DNA of 64,000 bases, from the IMG/VR virus record IMGVR_UViG_3300043395_002359, positions 1 through 64,000 of that record. One strand, 5' to 3'. This stretch comes from a virus. Numbering within the stretch: position 1 is the stretch's first letter; each line of letters starts with the position of its first letter. This document shows positions 51,445 through 59,422 of this stretch, piece after piece. The notes below the pieces were generated by a model. It saw nothing but the letters and a program-made list of their open reading frames with translations, ran no database searches and was not told where the DNA came from. The position numbers and the translations under genes were made by a program.

Positions 51445-51813
51445 ATGTATCTTCGTAATGCGCCTATCGTCTTCGAGAAAGATGGAGAAACTTGCCTCGT
51501 ATATCACACTGTAACTGCAGATGAATTGACCCAGTTTGGGTGGAAGGCGGTGGGACCCGAATCGGGCCCGAGCGAGGAAGGGGGAGCTATTACTCCTGAA
51601 GCGACGCGAGAAGAGCAAGTTATCACTCCCGTTGATCCCGAGCCCGAGCCCGAGCCAGAGCCCGAGAGCGAAGCAGAAGCCGATGGTCCAGTGCTAACGG
51701 ATATGACCAAGAATCAACTGATCGAGTATGCTTCGGCGAACAGCATCGCAATTAATCCCTATTCGACAAAGTCTGAGATCCTTGGCGCCTGCCTTGAGGC
51801 ATCGAATGACTGA
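51445..51813 (+). CDS. Protein with PE-repeat linker and SAP/LEM-like C-terminal domain, 122 aa
   Basis: The N-terminal 50 residues (YLRNAPIVFEKDGETCLVYHTV) are joined by an acidic Pro-Glu repeat linker (about residues 72-82) to a C-terminal helix-extension-helix module (LTDMTKNQLIEYASANSI, then KSEILGACLE), the pattern of Rho-N/SAP/LEM-like domains often seen in phage head or connector proteins and thought to bind nucleic acid. Overlaps the next gene by 8 nt. Confidence 0.65.
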   Translation: MYLRNAPIVFEKDGETCLVYHTVTADELTQFGWKAVGPESGPSEEGGAITPEATREEQVITPVDPEPEPEPEPESEAEADGPVLTDMTKNQLIEYASANSIAINPYSTKSEILGACLEASND

Positions 51814-51991
51814 TTTTACTTATAGCGCTGGGCCTAGGATTCTCGAGGATGGAACTAATCTTGACGAAGATTTTCGGGGCTGCCACCCGGTGGTCATGCG
51901 GAGAGAAATAACGGATCCCGTAAGCGATGGCAGTCTTGGCCCTCCTGGTTACCAGCCATGTCAGAAGAATCTGGACGGCAGTGATCTGTAG
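51806..51991 (+). CDS. Small protein, 61 aa, unknown
   Basis: Starts at ATG 51806 before the stop of the upstream gene (overlap of 8 nt), so translational coupling is likely. It has PxxLEDGTNLDEDFRG and several Pro and Cys (GCHPVV, YQPCQKN). No family recognised. Confidence 0.5.
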   Translation: MTDFTYSAGPRILEDGTNLDEDFRGCHPVVMRREITDPVSDGSLGPPGYQPCQKNLDGSDL

Positions 51992-52020
51992 GGATACTAT
52001 ATTATTACATCTTGAGCTCG

Positions 52021-52140
52021 ATGGCCCTTCCGTACGCTCTGGCAAAAGCCATTAGTAAGTCAAAAGGAAAATCCATGAAACCGATGGAAGGGCAAAAGCC
52101 TAAGGGTAATTCATCCCGCAAAAAGGGAGGCAAGAAATAA
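52021..52140 (+). CDS. Very small basic protein, 39 aa
   Basis: Starts at ATG 52021 and ends in a TAA that overlaps the start of the next gene (TAATG). Lys-rich, with repeated KGK/KPK and a RKKGGKK tail. Size and charge suggest a nucleic-acid-associated peptide, perhaps packaged with DNA, and the overlap with the basic SHPEAYKKK gene supports a joint function. It could be a chance frame, but the tight overlap and charge argue for a real gene. Confidence 0.5.
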   Translation: MALPYALAKAISKSKGKSMKPMEGQKPKGNSSRKKGGKK

Positions 52141-52439
52141 TGGCACCCAAGAAACGCAGTACTGCTGATTTCTACGCCAGCCACCCGGAAGCGTATAAGA
52201 AGAAGTTGGCATACGATAAAAAACGTAATGCTAAACCAGACAGAAAGGATTACAGAGCCGAACTTGCCAGAGAGCGTAGGGCAAGAGGAATAATGGGCAA
52301 AGGCGGCCCTGATGTTTCCCACACAGCGGGAGGAGGATTTAAACTTGAAAATCCCAGTAAAAATAGGGCCAGGAATGGTCATGGGAACAATGGTAGGCTT
52401 GCTCCAGGCAAGGGTTCTACCAAGCAAAAGAAGCGCTAG
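52140..52439 (+). CDS. Small basic SHPEAYKKK-type protein, 99 aa (paralog of 2313-2582)
   Basis: Shares SHPEAYKKK, G-x-G-P/N-x-DVSHT, KLEN and NRARNG with the array protein at 2313-2582, with a longer Lys-rich tail here (GKGSTKQKKR). Codon use is AT-richer, like its late-gene neighbours. Function not known to me. Both are basic enough to bind nucleic acid. It starts in overlap with the 39-aa basic gene. Confidence 0.8.
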   Translation: MAPKKRSTADFYASHPEAYKKKLAYDKKRNAKPDRKDYRAELARERRARGIMGKGGPDVSHTAGGGFKLENPSKNRARNGHGNNGRLAPGKGSTKQKKR

Positions 52440-52443
52440 AAAG

Positions 52444-52755
52444 ATGCAATCTGACTTTTCGCCAAGGCTGATACTCCGGCTTATATTTTTTGTTTATGCT
52501 TATATGATGCTAATGGCTAGCGCTGGAGTAGTTAATTGCGAGATAAGAGGCAATAAAGAGTGCGGAAATCAGTGGACTCAGGCTTTCACCGTAAGCAGCG
52601 GTGCTGTCACGACACTGTGGGCTTATATCACCGATAATCCAATACAGGCAAACAATAAATCCAATAATCAGCGGTCCGGTAATTCGAGGAATTCTAGTCC
52701 TTCTCCCCCGCCGGCGGCAGAGCCGGTAACTTCCGCCAGAAGGAGACGAGAATAG
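52444..52755 (+). CDS. Small membrane protein, possible holin, 103 aa
   Basis: Starts at ATG 52444. One strong membrane helix at about residues 8-30 (LILRLIFFVYAYMMLMASAGVV) and a weaker hydrophobic stretch at about 47-62, then a Ser/Asn/Pro-rich basic tail ending ARRRRE. Size, position upstream of the endolysin and the charged tail fit a holin or spanin-like lysis protein, but the second membrane helix is doubtful. Confidence 0.5.
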   Translation: MQSDFSPRLILRLIFFVYAYMMLMASAGVVNCEIRGNKECGNQWTQAFTVSSGAVTTLWAYITDNPIQANNKSNNQRSGNSRNSSPSPPPAAEPVTSARRRRE

Positions 52756-52766
52756 CCTAAGTTAGG
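52756..52766. promoter_or_regulatory. Palindrome CCTAA-G-TTAGG
   Basis: Short perfect palindrome in the 39-nt gap before the holin-like gene, of the same CCTAA/TTAGG type as at 8146-8186 and 34866-34880. Confidence 0.4.
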
Positions 52767-52794
52767 AATTCTAAAAATAGCCCATAACAGTTAA

Positions 52795-53073
52795 ATGCCC
52801 GAAGAAGCCAAAGGGGTATCCCAAGAAGATATATACCATAGATTGGGCACCCTTGAAGGGAAGCTTGATGCGCTGATTGGGAAGATGACTGATTTTAGCC
52901 GCGACATCGATACTTGTTTTACTCGCATTCGGGTTTTAGAGGCAAATCTAAATAAAGCCATTGGTGTTGCGATCTTGATTGGCATCGTTATGCCATTTGC
53001 ATTAGACGTATTGTCCAATAATGCACGTATTCATTTTCAACCAGAATCAACCAATAAAGAACAAGTAAGGTAA
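52795..53073 (+). CDS. XhlA-like holin or lysis accessory protein, 92 aa
   Basis: N-terminal coiled coil (about residues 12-55: LGTLEGKLDALIGKMTDFS, RIRVLEANLNKA) followed by one membrane helix (about 56-75: IGVAILIGIVMPFALDVL) and a short polar tail. This order is that of XhlA-type hemolysin/holin accessory proteins. It precedes the endolysin gene by 27 nt. No sequence-level proof of holin activity. Confidence 0.65.
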   Translation: MPEEAKGVSQEDIYHRLGTLEGKLDALIGKMTDFSRDIDTCFTRIRVLEANLNKAIGVAILIGIVMPFALDVLSNNARIHFQPESTNKEQVR

Positions 53074-53100
53074 ACTATTGGGCGAATTGAGTCCAACGAA

Positions 53101-54240
53101 ATGTCAGTCACTAGCTGGCACGAAATAGCTAGTTTAGCTAATAAATCTGGAGCAAAGTTTCCCGAACTATGCGCAGCTCAATGGGCCCTTGAGAGTTCCT
53201 GGGGCTCGCTGCCAACTGGTACCAATAATTTTTTTGGTATCAAAGGAAAAGGAACCAAAAAGAAAACGCTTGAATACGTCAACGGGAAAGAGGTAGAGAT
53301 AGTTGACGAATTCATGAATTTTGCAACTCCGGAAGAATGTGTCAAGTACCTGGTAGATAGATGGTATAAAGACTACGCCGGAAGATACAAAGGAGTAAAC
53401 AATGCAGCCACTAGAAACAAAGCTGCTGAAATGTTGGTCACAGAGGGCTACTGTACCGACCCAAGTTATGCGGCAAAGCTTATAAAAATAATGGATAACA
53501 ACACCGCTCCTAGCAAAGGTCAAAGCATGTCAACTGAATTAAAATCAACCATGGATTTAAACAGTGCGGTGGAATATGACAAAAGATTGCCACACCAGAT
53601 TGAAGCATGGAAACTACTGCAGTCTATGCTAACAAAAGAGCAGCTATCTAAATTCTTTGCCGCATACAGGAAACCTGCGCAAAAGCCTACTATCTTAAGA
53701 AAGTTTCCGCTTTCTGTCCCTTATTTCTACCAGCGCGATTCAAAAACTGGTCACGGCGAAAGATCGTGCCAGTCTTCTGCTATTGCAATGGTCATCAAAT
53801 ATTTCAAGCCTAGTGCTATACTTGATGACGATGACTACCTGAACTTAGTTTTAAGATATGGCGATACTGTTGCTCAGTCAGCTCACTGTAAAGCATTAAG
53901 CCAGCTAGGTTTTAAGTATGAGTTCAAGATGAATGGATCCGAGAAAGATCTAATAAAAATTCTTGACGGGGGATGCCCTATTCCCATCGGGATACTTCAT
54001 AAAGGTTCAATAAGTAATCCGTCTGGCGGTGGCCATTATATTACATTAATTGGATACGACGATAAATACTTCTATGTTCATGATCCGTTTGGCGAATTAG
54101 ATCTACAGAATGGCGGATATCCAAAGGCTGGGCCGATCGATGGCCGCATGCAAAAATATACAAGAAAGAACTTAATGAAGCGGTGGTTAGTTCAGAATGA
54201 TTCTGATGGATGGTTCTGGGACTTAAGAGGCAACAGCTAA
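53101..54240 (+). CDS. Endolysin: glucosaminidase + C39-like peptidase, 379 aa
   Basis: Residues about 3-145 are a FlgJ/LytG-type glucosaminidase domain (FPELCAAQWALESSWG with the catalytic Glu, then TNNFFGIKGKG). Residues about 200-375 are a C39-like cysteine peptidase: Cys near 223 in ERSCQSSAIAM, His near 310 in GGGHYITLIGYD, Asp near 326 in VHDPFGE. The first should cut the glycan, the second a peptide bond of peptidoglycan. No signal peptide is visible, so export via a holin is expected. The leader has AGGTAAACTATT, shared with 50976-50987. Confidence 0.88.
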   Translation: MSVTSWHEIASLANKSGAKFPELCAAQWALESSWGSLPTGTNNFFGIKGKGTKKKTLEYVNGKEVEIVDEFMNFATPEECVKYLVDRWYKDYAGRYKGVNNAATRNKAAEMLVTEGYCTDPSYAAKLIKIMDNNTAPSKGQSMSTELKSTMDLNSAVEYDKRLPHQIEAWKLLQSMLTKEQLSKFFAAYRKPAQKPTILRKFPLSVPYFYQRDSKTGHGERSCQSSAIAMVIKYFKPSAILDDDDYLNLVLRYGDTVAQSAHCKALSQLGFKYEFKMNGSEKDLIKILDGGCPIPIGILHKGSISNPSGGGHYITLIGYDDKYFYVHDPFGELDLQNGGYPKAGPIDGRMQKYTRKNLMKRWLVQNDSDGWFWDLRGNS

Positions 54241-54461
54241 TGAGAATGCAAACAATTATACCGTTTCTACCTGGCTACATGTTCAATGGCTATACGCTAG
54301 AGTCGACCGGTGTCGCCCTGAAGCCAACGCAGCATATCCATCCAGAAACTGGTGAGATAGTCTACTATGTTAGACCCTTGTTTGAACATGGAGGCGCCTT
54401 TGTCGGCATGTACATACGACACAAAGGCATAGTAGACTGGTTAGAAAATGCTAACGATTAA
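54240..54461 (+). CDS. Small protein, 73 aa, unknown
   Basis: Starts by TAATG overlap with the endolysin stop, so it is coupled to lysis. Mostly beta (FLPGYMFNGYTL, ETGEIVYYVRPLFEHGGAFVGMYIRHKG). No membrane segment, so not an obvious holin or spanin. The end overlaps the convergent membrane protein gene by 4 nt. This is the last plus-strand late gene. Confidence 0.55.
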   Translation: MRMQTIIPFLPGYMFNGYTLESTGVALKPTQHIHPETGEIVYYVRPLFEHGGAFVGMYIRHKGIVDWLENAND

Positions 54462-54919
54462 ACGTTAAGATCTATCATATCGTCGTCATCCTCGTCGTCA
54501 TCATTCCCCGAAACATAAGATAAGCCGGGAATGCTTTCAACAATTGCTCTCATGTAAGTGTGTATTTTATCCTTGCTCCAATCACAATTACTATAGAGTT
54601 GCTGGCTGAGCTGATTTAGTGCCTCAGAGTGATTTGAAGTCCAAGTACCTCTACGCAGCGCATCCTCTTTCACGCTGGAAACTTGGCAGAGTATACTTAA
54701 CTCATTGCCTATATCCTCTTGGTCGAGAACCTGCTCAGCGTGGTATACTCTGTCCTTGTCAACAAGCCAAAGTATGCCCTTGAACAGGGAAGCAAATGCC
54801 GTATATACAAAATTAAATATTGAACTAAGTACGTTCAGTACCAAGTTGCCGCAATACTGCAGGGCGGATAATGCGCCCTCAAATATTCCAACTAGAAGAT
54901 CGTATAAACCGTTTTTCAT
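54458..54919 (-). CDS. Membrane protein after the helicase, 153 aa
   Basis: Two hydrophobic stretches in the first 55 residues (LLVGIFEGALSALQYCGNLVLNVL and FVYTAFASLFKGILWLV), then a soluble helical part and a strongly acidic tail (NDDDEDDDDMIDL). Family not recognised. The start overlaps the helicase stop by 4 nt, so it belongs to the replication operon. It might tether the replisome or act in early membrane changes, but that is only a guess from context. Confidence 0.6.
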   Translation of the reverse strand: MKNGLYDLLVGIFEGALSALQYCGNLVLNVLSSIFNFVYTAFASLFKGILWLVDKDRVYHAEQVLDQEDIGNELSILCQVSSVKEDALRRGTWTSNHSEALNQLSQQLYSNCDWSKDKIHTYMRAIVESIPGLSYVSGNDDDEDDDDMIDLNV

Positions 54920-56694
54920 GTTAGATATTTTGAGCTTTTTACGACATTTACATTCTGCATTGTATCGTCATTTTTCAAGCTTTGAGTGGGGTAGTCCAAC
55001 TGTATGAGTGACATTTGAACATCATTACGCACGGCAACTAATCTTTCATCTGGCGGATTGCCTTCCCAGAAATGCTGACCATTCCGGACGGCGGCATGCC
55101 ATACCTCTAACTTGTTCTCTGACGGTCTACCCTCGACAGCTACCTTATTTTTCCTAATAAGCCATACGGCATGCGATACATGGCTGAGGGCATCGGTGCC
55201 ACGAATTTCATCTAGCTGTGGCTCTTTCACCTCGTTTGATACGTTGCTTCTTTCTGACTTGAGGCCGACCTGATTCATCTGTGCAAGGACAAACAAATCA
55301 ATGTCTACTTCTTTTGCCACTGTAATTAGTTTATACGCCCTTTCTTCCAGCATAGCGGCTGTATCCCTTGGGGCGCCTTTATGTCTAGATAATGCATGAA
55401 AGTGGTCCAAGACGACACAACGAAGGTCTGGGTTCTTTGCCTTCATTGATCTTATTGAATTGACCACTGTGTTGGCACAAGCTCCCCAAGGCGCCTCGAC
55501 CAAAAGCTTGCCATTGGTCTCCTGTAAGGCAAAGGCAAGGCTTCCCACTAGATTGGTTAGACCCTCCTTGTCTTGCTCATTTGGGCTAACAAGTTCGCTT
55601 ACCGTTACATATCCAAGTCTATCATCAGATGCTCTCCAGTGATAGCCGTGCTTCCCGAGAAGTTTCCTACTGAGAGACGACATCAGTCGTGGCTCTATAG
55701 AATCGTAGTCAAGTTCTGCAGAAATATAGCCAACCGTTAATCCCTTAGTTGCTAGCGATGTGGCAACTTGACATCCTATGGCAGTTTTACCAACTTTCGT
55801 CCTAGCCGCTATTGTCATTAGACGGCCTCCAAACAGGCGATGTGGCTCAGGGAATGAGACTCCTCCACCTATATCAAGATCGAATGCGGCAATACCTGTT
55901 GATGCTGGCCTTTTCTGGCAGATATTAGATGAAAACCTATCCATCCAATTCATTCTTTGGCCACCAGGATCGCCCATCATCGCCTCTATCATGCCTACAG
56001 CCTGGCCCTGGTTGCCAATACTGCCACGCATCATTCCGACGCCTTCCATGGCCTGCTGCTGCAGGTATTCGAGGGCTTCTTCTAGCTTCGTATCAGCCTT
56101 CAGGTTTTGCTTGGCGTTATGCAGAGTGTCAAGATATAATGCTCTTACCCTGACTTGCTTCAATACGTCAAGAGCAGTATCCCATTCTGATTTTGGATCT
56201 CCGTAACCTTTAACCAATTCTGGATCAGATAGTTCGGAAATCGTCTGATTGAATGATATTACAGGTGTTATCCTTGACGAACTATTAAGATTAGTGTAGC
56301 TAGCTATGATAGACTCCTTGGAGATTATCTGCCCGCTCCTGTCTCCGATAAAAGTTAGATCTATCTCTTTGGCTATTGCCTTGAAACGGGTATCAGACCA
56401 AAGGCCAAGAGGGACAAGTTGGCCGTGGCCAATGCCAAATCCTGTTCTAAGCTGTCCCCACAGCTCCCTAGCAAGTCCAGGCGGCGACGACAATACGCGG
56501 CTCAGGACAATAGCTTCTTGAGAAGTAGTGTCTTCTCTGTCCTGTACCGATGTCGGCTGCAGCTTATCGACTATTCTAGCCACTTCCGTAGCCTTTTGGA
56601 CATAATCAGTCCTGCAGGCTACGATCTTGCCGTTTTCTTCGGTGAGCAGTCCTAGGTCGACCGCCTTTTGTAGATAAAAGGGTAGTTCAGTCAT
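54916..56694 (-). CDS. DnaB-like replicative helicase, 592 aa
   Basis: The C-terminal RecA-like domain has Walker A ARTKVGKTA (near residue 298), GYISAELDYDS, Walker B CVVLDHFHAL (near 428) and a downstream EERAYKLITVAKEVDIDLFVLAQMN stretch with the sensor Gln/Asn, the standard DnaB order. The N-terminal 280 residues are not a recognisable primase and may hold a divergent DnaB N-terminal domain. Unwinds DNA at the phage replication fork. It lies downstream of the winged-helix gene, with adjacent coordinates (stop/start contact), and has AT-biased codons. Confidence 0.87.
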   Translation of the reverse strand: MTELPFYLQKAVDLGLLTEENGKIVACRTDYVQKATEVARIVDKLQPTSVQDREDTTSQEAIVLSRVLSSPPGLARELWGQLRTGFGIGHGQLVPLGLWSDTRFKAIAKEIDLTFIGDRSGQIISKESIIASYTNLNSSSRITPVISFNQTISELSDPELVKGYGDPKSEWDTALDVLKQVRVRALYLDTLHNAKQNLKADTKLEEALEYLQQQAMEGVGMMRGSIGNQGQAVGMIEAMMGDPGGQRMNWMDRFSSNICQKRPASTGIAAFDLDIGGGVSFPEPHRLFGGRLMTIAARTKVGKTAIGCQVATSLATKGLTVGYISAELDYDSIEPRLMSSLSRKLLGKHGYHWRASDDRLGYVTVSELVSPNEQDKEGLTNLVGSLAFALQETNGKLLVEAPWGACANTVVNSIRSMKAKNPDLRCVVLDHFHALSRHKGAPRDTAAMLEERAYKLITVAKEVDIDLFVLAQMNQVGLKSERSNVSNEVKEPQLDEIRGTDALSHVSHAVWLIRKNKVAVEGRPSENKLEVWHAAVRNGQHFWEGNPPDERLVAVRNDVQMSLIQLDYPTQSLKNDDTMQNVNVVKSSKYLT

Positions 56695-57690
56695 TTACTT
56701 CTCGTCATCATAACGCCAGAAGCGTTCCCTGCTGGTTTCCGGCTCAGGAACATCGGTCGGCCAGGTTGGGATTTGGTATTTCATCCTGAAGCGTGCTGGA
56801 TCCAGTTTAGCGTCCCTCAGGCGTTCTTCAGTTTCTATAATCCTGCTATCTAGTACATGTAGGCTAGCCGGATCATTCTTAGACAACTCATAATACATGA
56901 ACTGCAGTTCATCATAATCATCAATAAGTGATCTGTATTTCGCTGCTACTACAAGCTCATCCTTCCTGTCGGCTTCTCGCAGCGCTTCGCCCCTTTCGTG
57001 ATTCAACCCCTCATTGTACAACATATATACGTTCTGGTATTTCTTGGATTGAGGTGATCCAATACCAATAATGCTTTGAAGGTTCTTGGACGAGTTCTCC
57101 CTCGACCAGAAAGGTGAATGCTCAACCCCTACTTTGAGGACAGAGAAAAATTCTTCATAGCAATGAGGCTTCAGTTTTAATGCAGTTATGTGAGAATCTA
57201 TCGCCTTTATCAACTCGCTACTCATTACATTTACCTTCGAGTAGTTGGCTGGCCTGTATGCGTTCCAGGCATTTTTAGCCGCCTCTAGGTAGTTTATCTT
57301 TTCAGCTTTTGGCGTCTTCTTTGGTTCTATTTCTGAGACCATTGTTATGCCAAGCAGTTCCTTTTGAGCTTCTGCTCTAGCTGTGTTAGTGCTTTCTATC
57401 AGCTTGCGAAGCACTGGAGCCGGATTGATCAATATAAGATGCTCTTCGGTGCCTTTAACTAACCCGAACTCGCGCAACTCTTTAATACATCTAATTCTTG
57501 TTGACCTGTGTATACCTATCATCTTATCAAGAACTGATTTATCTACTGGCCCAAATTTCGACTGATTAGCTAAGACAATCCAAAGAAGTTTGGTGTTTGG
57601 CTGTAGCTCTTCGCACAACAGAAGCTCGAGAGGCGCTTTGGCATATACCTCCGGCTCCCAATCGGCGTCTTTGGAGACGGAGATTTTCAT
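56695..57690 (-). CDS. Winged-helix replication initiation protein, 331 aa
   Basis: Residues about 25-95 form a winged-helix pattern (LELLLCEELQPNTKLLWIVLA, VDKSVLDKMIGIHRSTRIRC, KELREFGLVKG), as in DnaD/Rep-like initiators and helicase loaders. The rest is helical and acidic. Placed directly before the helicase and next to the palindrome cluster at 57808-57990, it is the best candidate for origin recognition or helicase loading. The start is set at ATG (complement of 57688-57690). An in-frame TTG at 57714 is possible. Confidence 0.7.
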   Translation of the reverse strand: MKISVSKDADWEPEVYAKAPLELLLCEELQPNTKLLWIVLANQSKFGPVDKSVLDKMIGIHRSTRIRCIKELREFGLVKGTEEHLILINPAPVLRKLIESTNTARAEAQKELLGITMVSEIEPKKTPKAEKINYLEAAKNAWNAYRPANYSKVNVMSSELIKAIDSHITALKLKPHCYEEFFSVLKVGVEHSPFWSRENSSKNLQSIIGIGSPQSKKYQNVYMLYNEGLNHERGEALREADRKDELVVAAKYRSLIDDYDELQFMYYELSKNDPASLHVLDSRIIETEERLRDAKLDPARFRMKYQIPTWPTDVPEPETSRERFWRYDDEK

Positions 57691-58074
57691 GAGGCCGTTG
57701 TCGCTGCCCCACAACCTAACGACACCTGATGGCCGGTCAACAAAAGGGAATCTGTTGTTTTCGCGACGACCAACGGTTAAATTATGTTAAGATTTTGGTG
57801 ACCACGTTGCATCGTGCAACATAAAAACGTTGCACTTTGCGACATTCCGCGTTGCGTCGTGCAACAAATCCACGATAAACGCGCAAAATGCAACAAAACC
57901 GTGTTGCGTCGTGCAACATGGCACGTTGCACCGTGCAACACGAACGTTGCGTCATGCAACATAACACCGGAAAAACGTTGCACGACGCGACACTTAAAAA
58001 GAACTCCCCTTTGAAAAGAAAAAATAATAAGAAAAGATAGAGGGGGCCGCTGGCGCGTCCCATACACTGTGGTC
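57691..58074. other. Divergent intergenic region with palindrome cluster
   Basis: 384 nt between divergent operons without a gene. It holds the leader of the replication operon with TTGACC-16-TAGGTT (about 57705-57735, minus strand) as a possible promoter, the palindrome cluster, and an AT-rich run (GAAAAGAAAAAATAATAAG, about 58013-58032) useful for unwinding. TACACT at 58063-58068 could be a -10 for the next gene, giving a leaderless message. Confidence 0.7.
57808..57990. repeat. Iteron-like cluster of GTTGC-N5-GCAAC palindromes
   Basis: Seven full or near-full copies of a 15-bp unit, GTTGCRYCRTGCAAC: at about 57808, 57829 (degenerate), 57850, 57902, 57924, 57945 and 57978 (degenerate), plus a half site near 57888. 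Spacing is about 21-22 bp for most neighbours, which is two helical turns, so bound proteins would line up on one face. It lies beside the winged-helix and helicase genes. Candidate replication origin, operator, or both. Confidence 0.8.
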
Positions 58075-58449
58075 ATGGTTAGATCGCACAACAAACGGCT
58101 GAACCTGACTCCAGAGCAGAAGGCCCTGGCTGAACAGGAGTGGCCCGAAATAGGTCGCTCTATCGCCATAGCCGTTGTCCATGGCGGGAAGACAATCACC
58201 TGGGCTTGGGAAATCCTGATGCCACTAGGGATTTACGAATATTGGATGCTTGTTTACTGGGTTAAGAAATGCAGGAGGAAGTGCAAGCCCACGCGATTAG
58301 CAAGGGGGAGACCAAGAGCTGTTACCTCTGTCAGTCGTCGATCAGTATTCAAGAGTCAAGAAGACATCAAGTTGGCCATGCGCATGCTGACTGATGGTAT
58401 TGATCCACAAGAGGTGATTGACACGTATAATAAAAAAAGGGAGGAATAG
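58075..58449 (+). CDS. Early protein, 124 aa, unknown
   Basis: The first gene right of the palindrome cluster. Helical, basic in the middle (VKKCRRKCKPTRLARGRPRAV, with a GRPR AT-hook-like motif), C-terminus with EDIKLAMRMLTDGIDPQEVIDTY. The AT-hook-like basic patch and the position suggest a DNA-binding regulator, perhaps of the palindromes, but this is inference. The start is ATG 58075. GTG 58069 is also possible. No Shine-Dalgarno is visible. Confidence 0.55.
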   Translation: MVRSHNKRLNLTPEQKALAEQEWPEIGRSIAIAVVHGGKTITWAWEILMPLGIYEYWMLVYWVKKCRRKCKPTRLARGRPRAVTSVSRRSVFKSQEDIKLAMRMLTDGIDPQEVIDTYNKKREE

Positions 58450-58453
58450 TTTT

Positions 58454-58696
58454 ATGGAACAAGAAGAGATTATCAATCTTCTCAGCGATGAAGACCTGGA
58501 CGATTTATTTAACGCACTTGATGTACTAAGGAATGTCCACGACTACGGCTGGCAGAACGCCTCTAACATGAAACTGCTTGCCGAAAAATACGCGAACGGA
58601 ACCGTCTACCATACGCGAACCGGATTGCTCTATGAAAGATTAAAAAAAGTCGCCTCCATCAGGATGGGCGCGGAGTTTTTCCGCTATAGTTATTGA
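58454..58696 (+). CDS. Small acidic-to-basic protein, 80 aa, unknown
   Basis: Starts at ATG 58454 after GGGAGGAATAG, a good ribosome binding site, 4 nt past the preceding stop. Acidic helical N-terminus (QEEIINLLSDEDLDDLFNALD) and basic C-terminus. No family recognised. Cotranscribed with the annealing protein gene downstream. Confidence 0.6.
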   Translation: MEQEEIINLLSDEDLDDLFNALDVLRNVHDYGWQNASNMKLLAEKYANGTVYHTRTGLLYERLKKVASIRMGAEFFRYSY

Positions 58697-58711
58697 AACC
58701 GCACAAGGAAA

Positions 58712-59422
58712 ATGGCAGACGTACCCAATCTCGCTGGTATTGCAACCCAGGACTTAGTTGAGACCATTGGTAGTGGCTCCTACAAGGCCAGTTACATAAA
58801 CTGGGCCAGGACCATGAACCTGCTGCATGAGCACGCTCCTGGCTGGGCTCCTGAAATGCTGCCTACCAGTGATGGAGGCTGGGTCCACCCGGCCCCTGGT
58901 TCAGGCGGCTTTCTGATGATTCGCTTTGTCCACACCGATGGATCCGTGCGGCCCGCTTACCCGCAAAGCATCATGGATCATCGAAACAATGCCATACCCT
59001 TAGATAAAATCACGGCCAGAGACGTAACCGACACACATAGACGCGGTTCCTGTATGGCCGCTGCCATGGAATTTGGCTTGGGGCATGAGCTGTGGGCAAA
59101 GATGCCACTGGAAAGTGGCTACCATGACGAGCCAGGAACCGCTCCAAGCAGTCCTACTACAGCAGGCTTTAAGGCCCAGAAGTCAGCGACCCAGAAGGAC
59201 TTCCTCGAGGCTTGTCTTGATAAAGGTCTTACCAGTTATGCAGCGGATAATCTCCTGAGTCTGATCAATGGCAATTACGAAGGAGGCCTCAGAACACTGG
59301 CAAGTAAAACGGTAGAATGGGTTGCCGAGCAAAACGCAAAGGCAGAGCCCCCTACTGAGGAAGCACAGAATAGCAAAGCACCAAAAAAGACAACAAGCAA
59401 GCCGAAACCGGAGGATTACTGA
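58712..59422 (+). CDS. Single-strand annealing protein, DUF1071/Sak3-type, 236 aa
   Basis: Contains the DUF1071 pattern: NWARTMNLLHEHAPGW near residue 30, a hydrophobic beta strand with GGFLMIRFVHTDG near 65, then PQSIMDHRNNAIP near 84 and THRRGSCMAAAMEFGLGHELW near 107-127. This matches Sak3-type annealing proteins, which anneal complementary single strands and work with an exonuclease and SSB, both encoded downstream. The C-terminal tail is Pro/Lys-rich and contains an A AAA AAG heptamer just before the stop, with an open -1 frame beyond. Confidence 0.8.
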   Translation: MADVPNLAGIATQDLVETIGSGSYKASYINWARTMNLLHEHAPGWAPEMLPTSDGGWVHPAPGSGGFLMIRFVHTDGSVRPAYPQSIMDHRNNAIPLDKITARDVTDTHRRGSCMAAAMEFGLGHELWAKMPLESGYHDEPGTAPSSPTTAGFKAQKSATQKDFLEACLDKGLTSYAADNLLSLINGNYEGGLRTLASKTVEWVAEQNAKAEPPTEEAQNSKAPKKTTSKPKPEDY

